Positions 43,208-52,826 are shown, counted from the first letter of the stretch. The stretch is DNA of 57,301 bases from Actinomycetes bacterium (GCA_021811865.1 JAKAQB010000007.1:31817-89117), one strand, 5' to 3'. Notes: generated by a model not told the origin, from the sequence alone. A program made the numbers and translations.

Positions 43208-44002
43208 CTACTTGTGCATCAGCCGGCCGGCGATGATCGCCAGCTCGTAGAAGATGTACATGGGGATGGCCAGGGCCAGGAAGGAGAAGGGGTCGTTGCT
43301 CGGCGTAGACACGGCGGCGGCCGCGGCGATCGCGACGATTGCCGGGCGGCGCCACTTGCGCCACCGGGCGCTCGGCACGACACCGGTCAGCTCCAGTGCC
43401 ACGAGCACCAGCGGGTAGATGAACACCGCCCCGAACACGAGGCACATGAGCACGTACAGCGTGAAGTACTTGGTCGGCGTGAACAGCGGCTCGATCCCGG
43501 GGCCGCTCACGAGGATGAGCCAGCGCAGGGCTTTGGGGAACACCAGGATGGCGACGGCGACGCCCATGGCGAACAGGACCGTGGCGGCAGCAACGAAGGG
43601 GATGATGTAGCGCTTCTCGTTCTTCTTCAGCCCGGGGGTGATGAAGCGCCACATCTCCCAGATCCAAACGGGCGCAGCCAAGGCGATGCCGGCGTACAGG
43701 CTCACCTTGAGCCGGGTCGTGAAGCCCTCGAGGGGACCGGTGAAGTACAGGTTGCAGCGGCCGGAGAAGGCGTGCCCGGGGTAGGCCCGCACGAACTGGC
43801 AGTACGGTTGGCGCATGAAGACGACAGCCTGGGCGTAGAAGAACCAGGCGACGACGGTGGTGACGACGACGGCGGCAGCGCAGACGATGATCCGGTTGCG
43901 CAGCTCGGCGAGGTGCTCGAAAACCGTCATCGTGCCCGGCTCGGCGGTGCCGTCGGCGCCGCCGGAGCCGTTGCGCAGCTCACGCTGGTCGGCGAGGGTC
44001 AC
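43208..44002 (-). CDS. tatC: Twin-arginine translocase subunit TatC
   Basis: 264 aa with six helices. The family features are MTVFEHLAELRNRIIVCAAA (N-terminal, with the conserved Glu), APVWIWEMWRFITPGLKKNE (conserved F-I-x-P-G-L) and LVSGPGIEPLFTPTKYFTLY. TatC binds the RR signal peptide and forms the receptor with TatB. It starts 5 bp after tatB. The start GTG 44002 adds 24 residues ahead of the conserved MTVFEHL; ATG at that residue is an alternative. Confidence 0.95.
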   Translation of the reverse strand: MTLADQRELRNGSGGADGTAEPGTMTVFEHLAELRNRIIVCAAAVVVTTVVAWFFYAQAVVFMRQPYCQFVRAYPGHAFSGRCNLYFTGPLEGFTTRLKVSLYAGIALAAPVWIWEMWRFITPGLKKNEKRYIIPFVAAATVLFAMGVAVAILVFPKALRWLILVSGPGIEPLFTPTKYFTLYVLMCLVFGAVFIYPLVLVALELTGVVPSARWRKWRRPAIVAIAAAAAVSTPSNDPFSFLALAIPMYIFYELAIIAGRLMHK

Positions 44003-44006
44003 GGGT

Positions 44007-44369
44007 CTAGTTGAGGGCGGGGTCGTCCGGCGCCGGGGGCGGCGGGCCGTCGGCGACGGCCGGGTCAGCAGGGGGCGACACCAGCCTCGGCGTGTCGACG
44101 ACGCCGGTCAAGGTGTCGACCACCGCTCGGCGCACGCTCGGCACGCGGGGGATGCTCGCCAGGCCGAGCTCCTGCTTGGCCTCCTCGAGCACCTGGCGCG
44201 GTTCGGCCAGCGCCCCGTGCAGCTCCCGCTGGAAGGTCCCGCTGGCCTGGCGGAGCTGCGTGAGGAGTTGCCCGGCCCGGCGGGCCGCCTTCGGCAGCCG
44301 CTCCGGCCCGAGGACCACCAAAGCGATCACACCGAGGAGCAGGAGCTTCTCGGGGCTCAGGTCGAACAC
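44007..44369 (-). CDS. tatB: TatA/B-family translocase subunit, TatB-like
   Basis: 120 aa. A single helix with the TatB-type start FDLSPEKLLLLGVIALVVLG then PERLPKAARRAG, an amphipathic helix and a Pro-rich tail. The Glu in the membrane segment and the GPERLP hinge fit TatB better than TatA. GTG 44369 is leaderless (TAGGCT, 6-nt gap). Confidence 0.85.
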   Translation of the reverse strand: MFDLSPEKLLLLGVIALVVLGPERLPKAARRAGQLLTQLRQASGTFQRELHGALAEPRQVLEEAKQELGLASIPRVPSVRRAVVDTLTGVVDTPRLVSPPADPAVADGPPPPAPDDPALN

Positions 44370-44375
44370 GGTGCG

Positions 44376-44381
44376 AGCCTA
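44376..44381 (-). promoter_or_regulatory. -10 box of tatB-tatC
   Basis: TAGGCT on the minus strand, exactly 6 nt before GTG 44369. Confidence 0.5.
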
Positions 44382-44514
44382 CAAGTCCCGGCCCGGTCTC
44401 AACCCCGCGGGCCGGCGTAACCGCTCCAGGTCCCCGCCGGCGGCCGCGCCGCCCGCCTGCCCGCCTCCCTCAGCCGCCCGCCTGCCCGCCTGCCCGCCGC
44501 CAGCGGACTGCCTG

Positions 44515-44859
44515 TCAGCGGCCCCGCTCGCCGGCGCGCAGCACGTTGACCTGCTCCTCGAGCCACCCCGGCTCGTGGAGCGAGAAGTGGAAGGCGAGCA
44601 GGTCGTCGTGGGTGACGGGAAGGCCGTACTTGGGCTCGTCGAGCTCGGCCGGCAGCTCCCAGTCGACGACCGCCACGCCGGCGTCGACGAGCAGGCACAC
44701 CACGTGCTCGTTCGCCTCCTTGGCGACCCGCAACCGGCAGGCGGGGCACACGAAGGCGTAGGACGCCGATCCAGTCGTGGAGCAGCGCAGCACCTGCACC
44801 GATCGCGTCGTCGTCTCGACGTCGCCGCAGCTCGGGCAGCTGGCACGGACAGTGGCCAC
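44515..44859 (-). CDS. Zinc-ribbon protein, function unknown
   Basis: 114 aa. It starts MATVRASCPSCGDVETTTRS and has a second pair in YAFVCPACRLRVAKEA, a CX2C...CX2C zinc ribbon near the N-terminus. A C-terminal helical region with conserved Trp follows (VAVVDWELPAELDEP, AFHFSLHEPGWLEEQ). GTG 44859 has GGAG 6 nt upstream. It lies between lepB and tatB with hairpin 44874-44899 ahead of it. I know no function. Confidence 0.7.
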   Translation of the reverse strand: MATVRASCPSCGDVETTTRSVQVLRCSTTGSASYAFVCPACRLRVAKEANEHVVCLLVDAGVAVVDWELPAELDEPKYGLPVTHDDLLAFHFSLHEPGWLEEQVNVLRAGERGR

Positions 44860-44873
44860 GGATCGCTCCTTCG

Positions 44874-44899
44874 TGTGCCGGCCGCCGTCGGCCGGCACA
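44874..44899 (-). terminator. 10-bp hairpin between lepB and the zinc-ribbon gene
   Basis: TGTGCCGGCC, a 6-nt loop and GGCCGGCACA pair perfectly. It sits after the lepB stop and just before the ribosome site of the downstream gene, so it may terminate the lepB transcript or attenuate read-through. Confidence 0.55.
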
Positions 44900-44961
44900 G
44901 GAGCTATCGGCGCAGCGTGCGCCGGCCTTAGTGTCACCGGCGCCGGAGGTCGCCGCTGCGG

Positions 44962-45651
44962 TCAGAACCAGTGCAAGCGCGAAAGCGGCCAGATCCGCAA
45001 GAAGGCCTGACCGATGATGAGCCGGGCGGGCACCGGGCCCCAGTAGCGGGAGTCGTCCGAGTTGGTCCGGTTGTCGCCCAGCACGTAGTACTCGCCCTTG
45101 GGCAGGTGCAGCACGCTGCCCCGGCAGTCGACGCGCGACAGGCTCGGGTCGCAGATCGTCGGCTGGGGCGCCCGGAGGACCGACGGCGCGATCCACGGCT
45201 GGCGGATGGGCTTGCCGTTGACGAGGATCTCGCCGTGCGGCCCGGACTGCAGCGTCTCGCCGGGCAGGCCGATGACCCGCTTGATGAGGTCGTTGATGTT
45301 GCCGGGCTGCGTGTCGGCGGGCGGCTTGCGGAACACGATGATGTCCCCGCGCTGCACCGGGTGGAAGTCGTACGCCAGCTTGTTCACGAGCACCCGGTCG
45401 TGGGGTTTGATGGTGGGCTCCATCGACCCCGACGGGATGACGAACGCCTGCAGCACCCACGTCTTCATGACGAAGGCGGCGAGCAGGGCGATGGCGATGA
45501 TCACCACCCACTCGATCAGCCCCCGCCGGGAGCCCCGGCGGGTTGGAGCACCGGCGCTTCGGTCGCCCACCACGCCGCCTTCGCCCCCAGCCGGGCTGCC
45601 GCCGCCGCCCGGGGCGCCGGCGGTGTCGGTGGCCTCGGACGACTCGTACAT
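44962..45651 (-). CDS. lepB: Signal peptidase I
   Basis: 229 aa. A disordered N-terminus precedes one membrane helix (IEWVVIIAIALLAAFVM). Catalytic Ser76 is in FVIPSGSMEPTIKPHD and Lys124 in DLIKRVIGLPGE; VLGDNRTNSDDSRYWGPV is box E. It removes signal peptides from exported proteins, including Tat substrates. ATG 45651 is leaderless (TAGCTT, 7-nt gap). It lies between pafC and tatB. Confidence 0.95.
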   Translation of the reverse strand: MYESSEATDTAGAPGGGGSPAGGEGGVVGDRSAGAPTRRGSRRGLIEWVVIIAIALLAAFVMKTWVLQAFVIPSGSMEPTIKPHDRVLVNKLAYDFHPVQRGDIIVFRKPPADTQPGNINDLIKRVIGLPGETLQSGPHGEILVNGKPIRQPWIAPSVLRAPQPTICDPSLSRVDCRGSVLHLPKGEYYVLGDNRTNSDDSRYWGPVPARLIIGQAFLRIWPLSRLHWF

Positions 45652-45658
45652 CGCACCG

Positions 45659-45664
45659 AAGCTA
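45659..45664 (-). promoter_or_regulatory. -10 box of lepB
   Basis: TAGCTT on the minus strand ends 7 nt before ATG 45651. Confidence 0.45.
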
Positions 45665-45719
45665 CAGAATGCTCGCCCCGGCATGGGGGCGGCCGCCGCT
45701 GCCGGCGCCGATCCTTCCT

Positions 45720-46655
45720 CTAGGGGCGGTAGCGGGCGAGGATCCGAGCGGCTGCCTGCGGGCCCGGCGACCCGTCCCCCTCCACCACCGTCGCCGCCGG
45801 GCCGGCCCGCAGCAGCAGGCGCTCGAGCCAGGCCCGCTCGCCGACGCGCAGCCGCACGCGCAGCACACCTCCGGCGCGCCGCTCGACGCCCTCGTTGGGG
45901 TAGCGCTCGGCGATCCAGTGCACCGCCGGCTGCAGGTCGACGACGATCGTCGGTGCAGCCGGGTCGGGGTGGAACAGCGCCGTGGACGAGGGCCGGGCCG
46001 GCGGGCGGAAGCGCTCCTCCAGCACCCGGGCGGCGAGGATCCGATCGACCCGGAAGAGCCGCTCTCCGTCCGCTCGCTCGCACCAACCCGTGAGGTACCA
46101 CTCCCCTTCGGCGTTGAAGACCCGCCAGGGGTGCACGACCCTGGTCGTCGTGGTGTCCCGGCCGAACGAGTAGTACTCGAGCTCCACCTTCCGCCGCTGG
46201 CTCTCGGCGGCGCGCAGGGCTAGCAGCGTCGGCTCGTCGACGGGCGCCAGCGCTACGTCAATGCCGCCGTCCTCGCCGACGCCGAGCACCGCCCTGAGCT
46301 TGGCCACGGCACGTCCCAGGGCCCCGTCGGGGTCGGCACCGGGCACGGTGAGCAGGGCAGAGCCGGCGCTCAGGAGGGCCAGACCCTCCGGTGCGCTCGG
46401 GCGCAGCGGGCGGCGGAAGTAGTCGGCGAACCGGATCCACACCCGGCCGCCCGCCACGTCCACCTCGATCAGCGAGTCGGGGGTGAAGGGGTGGACGCCG
46501 CAGAGGAAGAGCAGGTCGAGGTCCGCCAGCAGCTCGTCCTCGGCCACGCCGAAGCGGGCGCAGACCTCGGTGACGGGCGGCCCGTCGCGGCTCGCCACCC
46601 ACGGGACGATGGTGAGCAGCCGGGCGAGCCGCTCGCCTGCCGGCGCCCGGCTCAC
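45720..46655 (-). CDS. pafC: WYL-domain regulator PafC
   Basis: 311 aa. An N-terminal winged helix (RLARLLTIVPWVASRDGPPV, TEVCARFGVAEDELLADLDL) precedes a WYL domain (EGEWYLTGWCERADGERLFR, VDRILAARVLEE). PafB and PafC together activate the LexA-independent DNA-damage response in mycobacteria. GTG 46655 overlaps the pafB stop by 4 bp, so the two subunits are co-translated. Confidence 0.92.
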   Translation of the reverse strand: MSRAPAGERLARLLTIVPWVASRDGPPVTEVCARFGVAEDELLADLDLLFLCGVHPFTPDSLIEVDVAGGRVWIRFADYFRRPLRPSAPEGLALLSAGSALLTVPGADPDGALGRAVAKLRAVLGVGEDGGIDVALAPVDEPTLLALRAAESQRRKVELEYYSFGRDTTTTRVVHPWRVFNAEGEWYLTGWCERADGERLFRVDRILAARVLEERFRPPARPSSTALFHPDPAAPTIVVDLQPAVHWIAERYPNEGVERRAGGVLRVRLRVGERAWLERLLLRAGPAATVVEGDGSPGPQAAARILARYRP

Positions 46656-47641
46656 CGCCGCCGGCCCCCGCCGGCGATGCCCTCCAGCCACGCCTCGACG
46701 TCGGCCCGCAGCTCCGGGGGGGCGATCAGCTCGGCGTGGTCGAGGAAGCCGAGGAGCCAGGAGCGCAGCGCCGCCCGGTTGGTGACCGCCAGCTCGACGA
46801 CGGCGGCCCCGTCGGGGCGGCGCTCGACGACGGACTCGTCGCCGGCGGAGGCGACCGCCCACGGCACCTGACCGGCGTCGACGAGGACACGCACCGCCAC
46901 CTCTGGGTCGTCGCCGAGCCGCCACGCCGGGATCGGCGCCGCCGCTCGGCCCGGCGGGCGCTCGAAGGCGGAGGCGTCGCCGTCGGCGCGCAGCGCCCCT
47001 TCCACCCGGTCGAGGCGGAAGAGCCGCTCGGCGCGCCGGCCGTGGTCCAAGCCCGAGAGGTACCAGTGGCCGCTGCGGTAGGACAGGCCCCACGGGTCCA
47101 CCAGCCGCTCCTGGCCGTGGTAGCCGAAGCGAAGCCGCCGCCGCTCGGCCACCGCCCCGAACGCGGTCGCCACGGCGTCGCTGCCGGCCAGCTCGGTGAG
47201 GCGGGGCGTGACGGCGGGCGGGGCGCCGGTAGCCGGGGCGCCACCGCCAGCGCCGGCGCCGGGCCCAGCCGCGGCAGCCAGCTTGCGCAGCGCCCTTCGG
47301 GACGCGCCGTCCGACCACGGCCCGACGAGGTGGACCGCCGAGGCGGCGATGCGCAGGGCGGTCAGCTCCTCCTCGGAGAGGCCGGGGTCGGGCAGCTCGT
47401 AGCGCTCCCGGGGGATGCGATAGCCGTTGGGCTCCTCGGCGCGATCGGGATCGAGGGCCACGGTCTCGAGCGGGAGGCCCATCTGGCGCAGCGTGTCCTT
47501 GTCCCGCTCGAAGTTCCTGCGGAAGGCGTCGTCGTCGGCCGCGTACCCCCCGACCCGGGTGCGCAGCTCGGCCCGGGTCAGCGGGCGCTCGGCCTCGAGG
47601 AGGGCTGCCACCAGGTTGACGAGGCGCTCCAGACGATCCAC
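46652..47641 (-). CDS. pafB: WYL-domain regulator PafB
   Basis: 329 aa. The winged-helix region begins MDRLERLVNLVAALLEAERP with LTRAELRTRVGGYAADDDAF, and the WYL domain includes LRFGYHGQERLVDPWGLSYR and GHWYLSGLDHGRRAERLFRL. It is the partner of PafC and is 7 bp after pafA on the same strand, so pafA-pafB-pafC form an operon. Confidence 0.92.
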   Translation of the reverse strand: MDRLERLVNLVAALLEAERPLTRAELRTRVGGYAADDDAFRRNFERDKDTLRQMGLPLETVALDPDRAEEPNGYRIPRERYELPDPGLSEEELTALRIAASAVHLVGPWSDGASRRALRKLAAAAGPGAGAGGGAPATGAPPAVTPRLTELAGSDAVATAFGAVAERRRLRFGYHGQERLVDPWGLSYRSGHWYLSGLDHGRRAERLFRLDRVEGALRADGDASAFERPPGRAAAPIPAWRLGDDPEVAVRVLVDAGQVPWAVASAGDESVVERRPDGAAVVELAVTNRAALRSWLLGFLDHAELIAPPELRADVEAWLEGIAGGGRRR

Positions 47642-47648
47642 GGCGCGC

Positions 47649-49007
47649 TCACAGCGAGGCGATGAGCCGCTCGACCCGTTCGTCCTTGTACTTGAACGGG
47701 TCCTTGCACAAGACGGTGCGCTGGGCCTGGTCGTTGAGCTTCAGGTGGACCCAGTCGACGGTGAAGTCCCGGCGGCGCTCCTTGGCCCGGCGGATGAACT
47801 CGCCCCGCAAGCGGGCACGGGTGGTCTGCGGTGGCTCGTCGACGGCCCGGTCGATCTCCTCGTCGGTGCAGGTGCGCTCGACCAGGCCGCGGTTCTGCAT
47901 CCGGTAGAACAGGCCCCGTTCGCGGCTCACGTCGTGGTACTGAAGGTCCACGAGCGCCACCCGGGGGTGGGTGAGGGCCAGCCCCTCCCGCTCGCGGTAG
48001 CGCTCGATCAGCCGGTGCTTGATCACCCAGTCGCACTCCCGGTCGAGGGACCAGGGGTCCTTCTCCAGCCCCTCCAGGCAGTGCTCCCACATCGCCAGCG
48101 CCTTGTCCTCCAAGGGGGACAGGCCGCGGCTCTCCTGGTAGCGCCTGGCGCGGGCCAGGTACTCCTGTTGGATGTCGAGGGCGCTCACCTCGCGGCCGTT
48201 GGCGAGGCGGACGCGGCGGCGGCACGTCGTGTCGTGGCTGATCTCCCGGATGGCCCGGATCGGGTTCTCGAGGGTCATGTCCCGCAGGACCACCGACGGG
48301 TCCTCCAACATGCGCAGCAGGATGCTGGTCGCCCCGACCTTGAGGAATGTGGCGTACTCGCTCATGTTGGAGTCGCCGACGATCACGTGCAGCCGCCGGA
48401 ACCGCTCGGCGTCGGCGTGAGGCTCGTCGCGGGTGTTGATGATCGGCCGGCTGCGGGTCGTGGCAGAGGAGACCCCCTCCCATATGTGCTCGGCGCGCTG
48501 GCTGATGCAGTACATGGCACCGCGGGCGGTCTGCAGCACCTTGCCCGAGCCGGCGTAGATCTGGCGGGACACCAGGAAGGGGATGAGCACCTCGGCGTAG
48601 TGGCTGAAGTCGTCGCGGCGGCTGGTGAGGTAGTTCTCGTGGCAGCCGTAGGAGTTGCCAGCCGAGTCGGTGTTGTTCTTGAAGAGGAAGATGACGCCCC
48701 GGATGCCCTCCTCGCGGAGGCGGGCCTCGGCGGAGACGACGAGGTGCTCGAGGATCCGCTCGCCTGCCTTGTCGTGGACCACGAGGTCGGAGATCGAGTC
48801 GCACTCCGGCGTGGCGTACTCGGGGTGGCTGCCGACGTCGAGGTAGAGCCGGGCGCCGTTCTCCAGGAACACGTTGGACGACCGGCCCCAGCTGACCACG
48901 CGCCGGAACAGGTAGCGGGCCACCTCGTCGGGGCTGAGGCGCCGCTGGCCGCGCAGGGTGCAGGTGACGCCGTACTCGTTCTCCAAGCCGAAGATCCGGC
49001 GATCCAT
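47649..49007 (-). CDS. pafA: Pup--protein ligase
   Basis: 452 aa. It has the ATP/metal-binding start [20 protein letters not shown] and the nucleophile region [20 protein letters not shown] with the catalytic Asp. [19 protein letters not shown] and [20 protein letters not shown] bind ATP and Pup. It joins the C-terminal Glu of Pup to substrate lysines. ATG 49007 has GGAG 4 nt upstream. The normal length is preserved. Confidence 0.96.
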   Translation of the reverse strand: MDRRIFGLENEYGVTCTLRGQRRLSPDEVARYLFRRVVSWGRSSNVFLENGARLYLDVGSHPEYATPECDSISDLVVHDKAGERILEHLVVSAEARLREEGIRGVIFLFKNNTDSAGNSYGCHENYLTSRRDDFSHYAEVLIPFLVSRQIYAGSGKVLQTARGAMYCISQRAEHIWEGVSSATTRSRPIINTRDEPHADAERFRRLHVIVGDSNMSEYATFLKVGATSILLRMLEDPSVVLRDMTLENPIRAIREISHDTTCRRRVRLANGREVSALDIQQEYLARARRYQESRGLSPLEDKALAMWEHCLEGLEKDPWSLDRECDWVIKHRLIERYREREGLALTHPRVALVDLQYHDVSRERGLFYRMQNRGLVERTCTDEEIDRAVDEPPQTTRARLRGEFIRRAKERRRDFTVDWVHLKLNDQAQRTVLCKDPFKYKDERVERLIASL

Positions 49008-49070
49008 GGCACTCCTGCCCTCGCCGGGCCGGCCCGGGAACGGGCCTCCACAACCCGACTCCGTCCGGGC

Positions 49071-49080
49071 ACGCTACCGT
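49071..49080. promoter_or_regulatory. Divergent -10 boxes of pafA and the DUF2007 gene
   Basis: TAGCGT on the minus strand (49071-49076) serves pafA with a leader of about 57 nt; TACCGT on the plus strand (49075-49080) ends 9 nt before GTG 49090. The boxes overlap by 2 bp. Confidence 0.4.
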
Positions 49081-49089
49081 GCCGTTGTT

Positions 49090-49431
49090 GTGTCCGGTGA
49101 ACACCAGCAGCCAGCTCGCATGGTGCACGTGCGGACCGTGCGGAGCAGCTTCCACGCCCAGCTCATCGCCGCCCGCCTCGGGGCCGACGGCGTCCTGACC
49201 GAGCTGCGGGGCAACGTCGGCGGCCCGTACCCCATCGGCGAGACCTCCGTGTGGGTGCCAGCCGGCGAGGCCGACACGGCCCGGGCCCTGCTGCTCGCCG
49301 ACGAGCTGGAGGCACCGGCGGGGGGCGGGGCGGAGGCGGACGCACGGGCGCGGCGGGCACGGCGGGTGGCGGCGGGAGCCGGCATGATAGCCATCGCGAT
49401 GGGTGCCGTCGCGGCCCACCTGGGTCTGTAG
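49090..49431 (+). CDS. DUF2007 putative signal-transducing protein
   Basis: 113 aa. The core MVHVRTVRSSFHAQLIAARL, VWVPAGEADTARALLLADEL matches the short DUF2007 fold. A C-terminal hydrophobic helix (GAGMIAIAMGAVAAHLGL) would anchor it. Its role is unknown. It is the only plus-strand gene between pafA and prcA. ATG 49120 is an alternative start. Confidence 0.7.
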   Translation: MSGEHQQPARMVHVRTVRSSFHAQLIAARLGADGVLTELRGNVGGPYPIGETSVWVPAGEADTARALLLADELEAPAGGGAEADARARRARRVAAGAGMIAIAMGAVAAHLGL

Positions 49432-49464
49432 GCACCGGTCGCGCCGGGGCCGAAAGACGCCGCC

Positions 49465-50211
49465 TCAGCCTGGCTCGGCCTCCTCGGAGCGCCCAGCCCC
49501 GGCGTCGAGAGCGCCGACCCTGCCGGCGCCGGCGGCCTCCAGCAATTCGGTGAGCTCGCTGCCGAGGACCCGGCGGAACGCCCGCCGGCCGTCGGAGCGC
49601 CCCAGCACCGCCACCTCGAGGTCGCGGGGCACGAAGGACCGGTCGGGCCCGGCGAGGGCCCCGGTGGCGCCGGCGAACGCCTCGGCCAGGCTCCAGTCCT
49701 CACGGAAGGAGCGCTCGAGGCGAGTGGCGATGGTGTCGGCCTCGCCACCTAGGACCGTGGAGCGGTCCTCGTCTACGACGGAGCCGTCGTAGAGGATGTG
49801 GAACAGCTGGTCGTCGCCGGACCGGTGACCGACCTCGGCCACGAGGATCTCCACCTCGAGGGGCTTCATCTCGTGGGTGAAGACGTTGCCCATGTACTGG
49901 GCGTACAGGTTGGCGAGGGACTGGGCGTCGACGTCCTCACGGGAGAACTGGTAGCCCTTGATGTCGGCGTGCTGGACGCCGGCGCGGCGGAGCGCGTCGA
50001 ACTCGTTGTAGCGGCCCACGCCGGCGAAGGCGATCCGGTCGTAGATCTCGCTCACCTTGTGGAGCGACGCCGACTGGTTCTCGGCGCAGATGAGGATGCC
50101 GTCGTCGTAGACCACGGCGACGAGGGGGCGGCCGCGAGCGATGTTCTTGCGGGCGAAGTCGGCCTTGTCCTTCATGAACTGCTCCGGGGCGACGTACCAC
50201 GGCATGCTCAC
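49465..50211 (-). CDS. prcA: Proteasome alpha subunit
   Basis: 248 aa. Ntn fold without an active threonine; it has the alpha-type H0 region MPWYVAPEQFMKDKADFARK and YDRIAFAGVGRYNEFDALR. The outer rings of the 20S particle are made of it and dock the Arc ATPase. GTG 50211 overlaps the prcB stop (GTGA). The C-terminus is Ala/Glu/Gly-rich. Confidence 0.95.
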   Translation of the reverse strand: MSMPWYVAPEQFMKDKADFARKNIARGRPLVAVVYDDGILICAENQSASLHKVSEIYDRIAFAGVGRYNEFDALRRAGVQHADIKGYQFSREDVDAQSLANLYAQYMGNVFTHEMKPLEVEILVAEVGHRSGDDQLFHILYDGSVVDEDRSTVLGGEADTIATRLERSFREDWSLAEAFAGATGALAGPDRSFVPRDLEVAVLGRSDGRRAFRRVLGSELTELLEAAGAGRVGALDAGAGRSEEAEPG

Positions 50212-51005
50212 GTCGGCGCACCTCCGTGCTCGGCGGTCAGCACCGCTGTGAAGCGCTCGGCCACCTCCGCCTCCGCCACGGCGGCGTACCCCAGAGCGGT
50301 GATGGTCGCCACGGTGGGGTAGATGCCTCGCACGGCGTCGGGTCCGCCCGTCGCCGAATCCTCGTCGGCCGCCTGCCACAAGGCCCGCACGGCCAGCTCG
50401 ATCGCCGCCGCCCGGTCCATGTCCGCCCGCCAGCCGAGCTTGATCGTCGTGCGGGCGTCCCGACCCCCCGACCCCTCGGCGTGGAAGTCGGTCTCCTCGT
50501 AGCGGCCGCCGGTCGGGTCGTAGGTGTAGATGCGCCCGACGCCACGGCGCAGGTCGTAGCCGGCGAAGAGCGGCACGACGACGAATCCCTGCATCGCCAT
50601 GGCCAGCTGCCCGCGGACCATCTGCGCCAGCTGGTTGGCCTTCCCCTCCAAGCTGAGTGCCTGGCCCTCCACCTTCTCGTAGTGCTCGAGCTGCAACTGG
50701 AAGATGCGCACCATCTCCATCGCGAACCCGGCGGCGCCGGCGATGGCGATCCCGCTGTGGCGGTCGGCGGGGTGCACCTTCTCCATCGCCCGGTGGGCGA
50801 TCGACGAACCCGCCGTCGCCCGGCGGTCGCCGGCCATGACCACGCCGTCGGCGTAGCGGATCGCGGCGATGGTGGTCCCGTGCTGTACCTGCAACGGCGG
50901 CCCGTCGCCGGCGGCGGGGGCGGAGGGCCCGAGACCGAGCCTGCGCAGCACCGACGCGAAGTCGGGGCCCGGGTCGTCCTCCGGCCGGAACATCGGTAGG
51001 CCCAT
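50208..51005 (-). CDS. prcB: Proteasome beta subunit
   Basis: 265 aa. A 43-residue propeptide ends in VQHG, exposing Thr44 (HGTTIAAIRYADGVVMAGDR) as the catalytic N-terminus of the inner rings. ATG 51005 is chosen over GTG 51017 because the TAGGGT -10 box (51016-51021) overlaps that GTG and ends 10 nt before the ATG. It lies between pup and prcA, with a 45-bp gap after pup. Confidence 0.95.
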   Translation of the reverse strand: MGLPMFRPEDDPGPDFASVLRRLGLGPSAPAAGDGPPLQVQHGTTIAAIRYADGVVMAGDRRATAGSSIAHRAMEKVHPADRHSGIAIAGAAGFAMEMVRIFQLQLEHYEKVEGQALSLEGKANQLAQMVRGQLAMAMQGFVVVPLFAGYDLRRGVGRIYTYDPTGGRYEETDFHAEGSGGRDARTTIKLGWRADMDRAAAIELAVRALWQAADEDSATGGPDAVRGIYPTVATITALGYAAVAEAEVAERFTAVLTAEHGGAPT

Positions 51006-51050
51006 AGCGCCCCGCACCCTACCGGCCGGCGAGGCGCACGGCGCAGCCTG

Positions 51051-51248
51051 CTACTCGCCGCCCTTCTGGACGTAGCTGCGCACGAACTCCTCGGCGTTCT
51101 CCTCGAGGACCTCGTCGATCTCGTCGAGGAGGTCGTCGAGCTCCGCCTTCAGCTCGTCGCCCTTCTTGTTGGACGCGGGGACGTCCTCGACGCTCTCCTC
51201 GTCGGTCCGGGAAGGCGCCTGGCGCTTGATCTGCTCTCGTTCTGCCAT
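51051..51248 (-). CDS. pup: Prokaryotic ubiquitin-like protein Pup
   Basis: 65 aa. It starts [10 protein letters not shown], has the coiled Arc-binding region [20 protein letters not shown], and ends SYVQKGGE. The C-terminal residue is Glu, so it can be ligated by PafA without Dop-catalysed deamidation; mycobacterial Pup ends in Gln. GGAG lies upstream of ATG 51248, 14 bp after dop. Confidence 0.97.
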   Translation of the reverse strand: MAEREQIKRQAPSRTDEESVEDVPASNKKGDELKAELDDLLDEIDEVLEENAEEFVRSYVQKGGE

Positions 51249-51262
51249 GGTGCGTGCTCTCC

Positions 51263-52765
51263 TCAAGAGCCCAACCGCTCCAGCAGCTCAGCGGGGCTGG
51301 AGACGCTGTTGAGCAATTCATCTACGTGGGCCTTGGTCCCTCTGAGCGGTTCCATCATCGGTACCCGCCGGAGCGGGTCACCACCGAGGTCGAAGACCAT
51401 CGAGTCCCAGTTGGCAGCGGCGATCGACGACGCCCACCGCTGCAGGCAGCGACCCCGGAAGTAGGCGCGGGTCGTCTCGGGCGGCTCTGTCATCGCCCGC
51501 TCCACCTCGGGCCCCTCCACCAGGTGCTCCATGCCCACCCGGGCGTAGAGGGACCTCTCCGGGCGGACGTCGTGGTACTGCAGGTCCATCAGTGCCAGCT
51601 TGGGGTCGTCCCAGCCCAGGCCGTGGCGCTGCCTGTAGCCGTCGACCACCCGGTACTTCGCCACCCAGTCAAGCTGGGTGGCGAGGGACATGGGGTCGGA
51701 CTCCAGCCGGGTGAGGACGTCCTCCCAGCGCCGCAGGATCTCCTCGCCCGCCCCGGCGTCGCCGACGGCCTCCGTGCCCCTGTCCTCGGCGTACTTGCGC
51801 GCCAGGTCGAGGATCTCCCACTGGATGTCGAGGGCCGTCATCGAGCGGCCGTCGGCGAGGGTGAGCGGCTCGGACAGGCCGAGGTCGTAGGACACCCGTC
51901 GCATAGCGTTGACCGGGGCGTTGAGCGTCAGGTCCCGGGCGCCCGCCCGGGCGTGCCAGTCGTCTTCGATCATGCAGAGCACGAGCGCCGTCGTGCCGAC
52001 CTTCAGGAAGGTGGCGACCTCGGAGAGGTTGGCGTCGCCGGTGATCACGTGGAGCCGCCTGTACTTCTGGGCGTTGCAGTGCGGCTCGTCCCTGGTGTTG
52101 ACGATCGGCCGCTTGAGCGTCGTCTCGAGGCCGACCTCCTCCTCGAAGAAGTCGGCCCGCTGGGTCAGCTGGAAGCCGACCTCCCGGCTCATCGATCCGG
52201 TCGCCTCGCAGCCCACCTTCCCGGCGCCGGTGTAGATCTGCCTGGTGACGAAGTGGGGCATCACGTGCTGGACGACCCGGGCGAACGGGGCGGCCCGGTC
52301 CATCAGGTAGTTCTCGTGGGTGCCGTAGGAGTTGCCCTTGCCGTCGGAGTTGTTCTTCAGGACCACGACGCTCTGACCGGGGGGCAGCAGGCGGCCGGCG
52401 GCCTGGACCGAGCGGGCGAGGATCGCCTCGCCGGCCTTGTCGTACAGCACGATCTCCCTCACCGTGGAGCACTCGGGCGTCGAGTACTCGGGGTGGGCGT
52501 GGTCGACGTAGTACCGGGCGCCGTTGGTGAGCACGGCGTTGACGAGGTGGGTCTCGACCTCGGGGGGCGCCGCCCCCTCCCGGGCGAAGCCGCGGGCGTC
52601 GCGTCCGGGGGTCTCGTCCTCGAAGTCCCACTTGACCTGGCGGGAGAGCTCGGCGACGTACGCGTTGATGAGTGCGGAGGACGCCGCGATGGGGTTGGGC
52701 TCGGCCGAGCCCCGGATGATGATCCCGTACTCGGTCTCCAGGCCGAGGACCTTGGCGAGCGCCAC
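51263..52765 (-). CDS. dop: Pup deamidase/depupylase Dop
   Basis: 500 aa PafA homolog. It has [20 protein letters not shown] at the N-terminus, an insertion (the Dop loop, about 40-70) and the catalytic Asp in [23 protein letters not shown]-binding motifs are [18 protein letters not shown] and [20 protein letters not shown]. Since Pup here already ends in Glu, its main task should be removing Pup from proteins. GTG 52765 is leaderless (TAACGT, 6-nt gap). Confidence 0.95.
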   Translation of the reverse strand: MALAKVLGLETEYGIIIRGSAEPNPIAASSALINAYVAELSRQVKWDFEDETPGRDARGFAREGAAPPEVETHLVNAVLTNGARYYVDHAHPEYSTPECSTVREIVLYDKAGEAILARSVQAAGRLLPPGQSVVVLKNNSDGKGNSYGTHENYLMDRAAPFARVVQHVMPHFVTRQIYTGAGKVGCEATGSMSREVGFQLTQRADFFEEEVGLETTLKRPIVNTRDEPHCNAQKYRRLHVITGDANLSEVATFLKVGTTALVLCMIEDDWHARAGARDLTLNAPVNAMRRVSYDLGLSEPLTLADGRSMTALDIQWEILDLARKYAEDRGTEAVGDAGAGEEILRRWEDVLTRLESDPMSLATQLDWVAKYRVVDGYRQRHGLGWDDPKLALMDLQYHDVRPERSLYARVGMEHLVEGPEVERAMTEPPETTRAYFRGRCLQRWASSIAAANWDSMVFDLGGDPLRRVPMMEPLRGTKAHVDELLNSVSSPAELLERLGS

Positions 52766-52771
52766 GGGTCG

Positions 52772-52777
52772 ACGTTA
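52772..52777 (-). promoter_or_regulatory. -10 box of dop-pup
   Basis: TAACGT on the minus strand, exactly 6 nt before GTG 52765. Confidence 0.5.
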
Positions 52778-52826
52778 CCGAACGCCGGGAGCGATGAGGG
52801 TGAGAGCGGAGCCTGCGGGCGGCCGG

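Noticed and set aside
44400..44514. GCCCGCCTGCC repeats between tatB and the zinc-ribbon gene
   Set aside because: Simple low-complexity sequence of irregular unit length; no gene or regulatory pattern can be supported.
45945..45960. CGGTGCA inside pafC as another element arm
   Set aside because: It lies in coding sequence, without the longer arm match or a partner arm.
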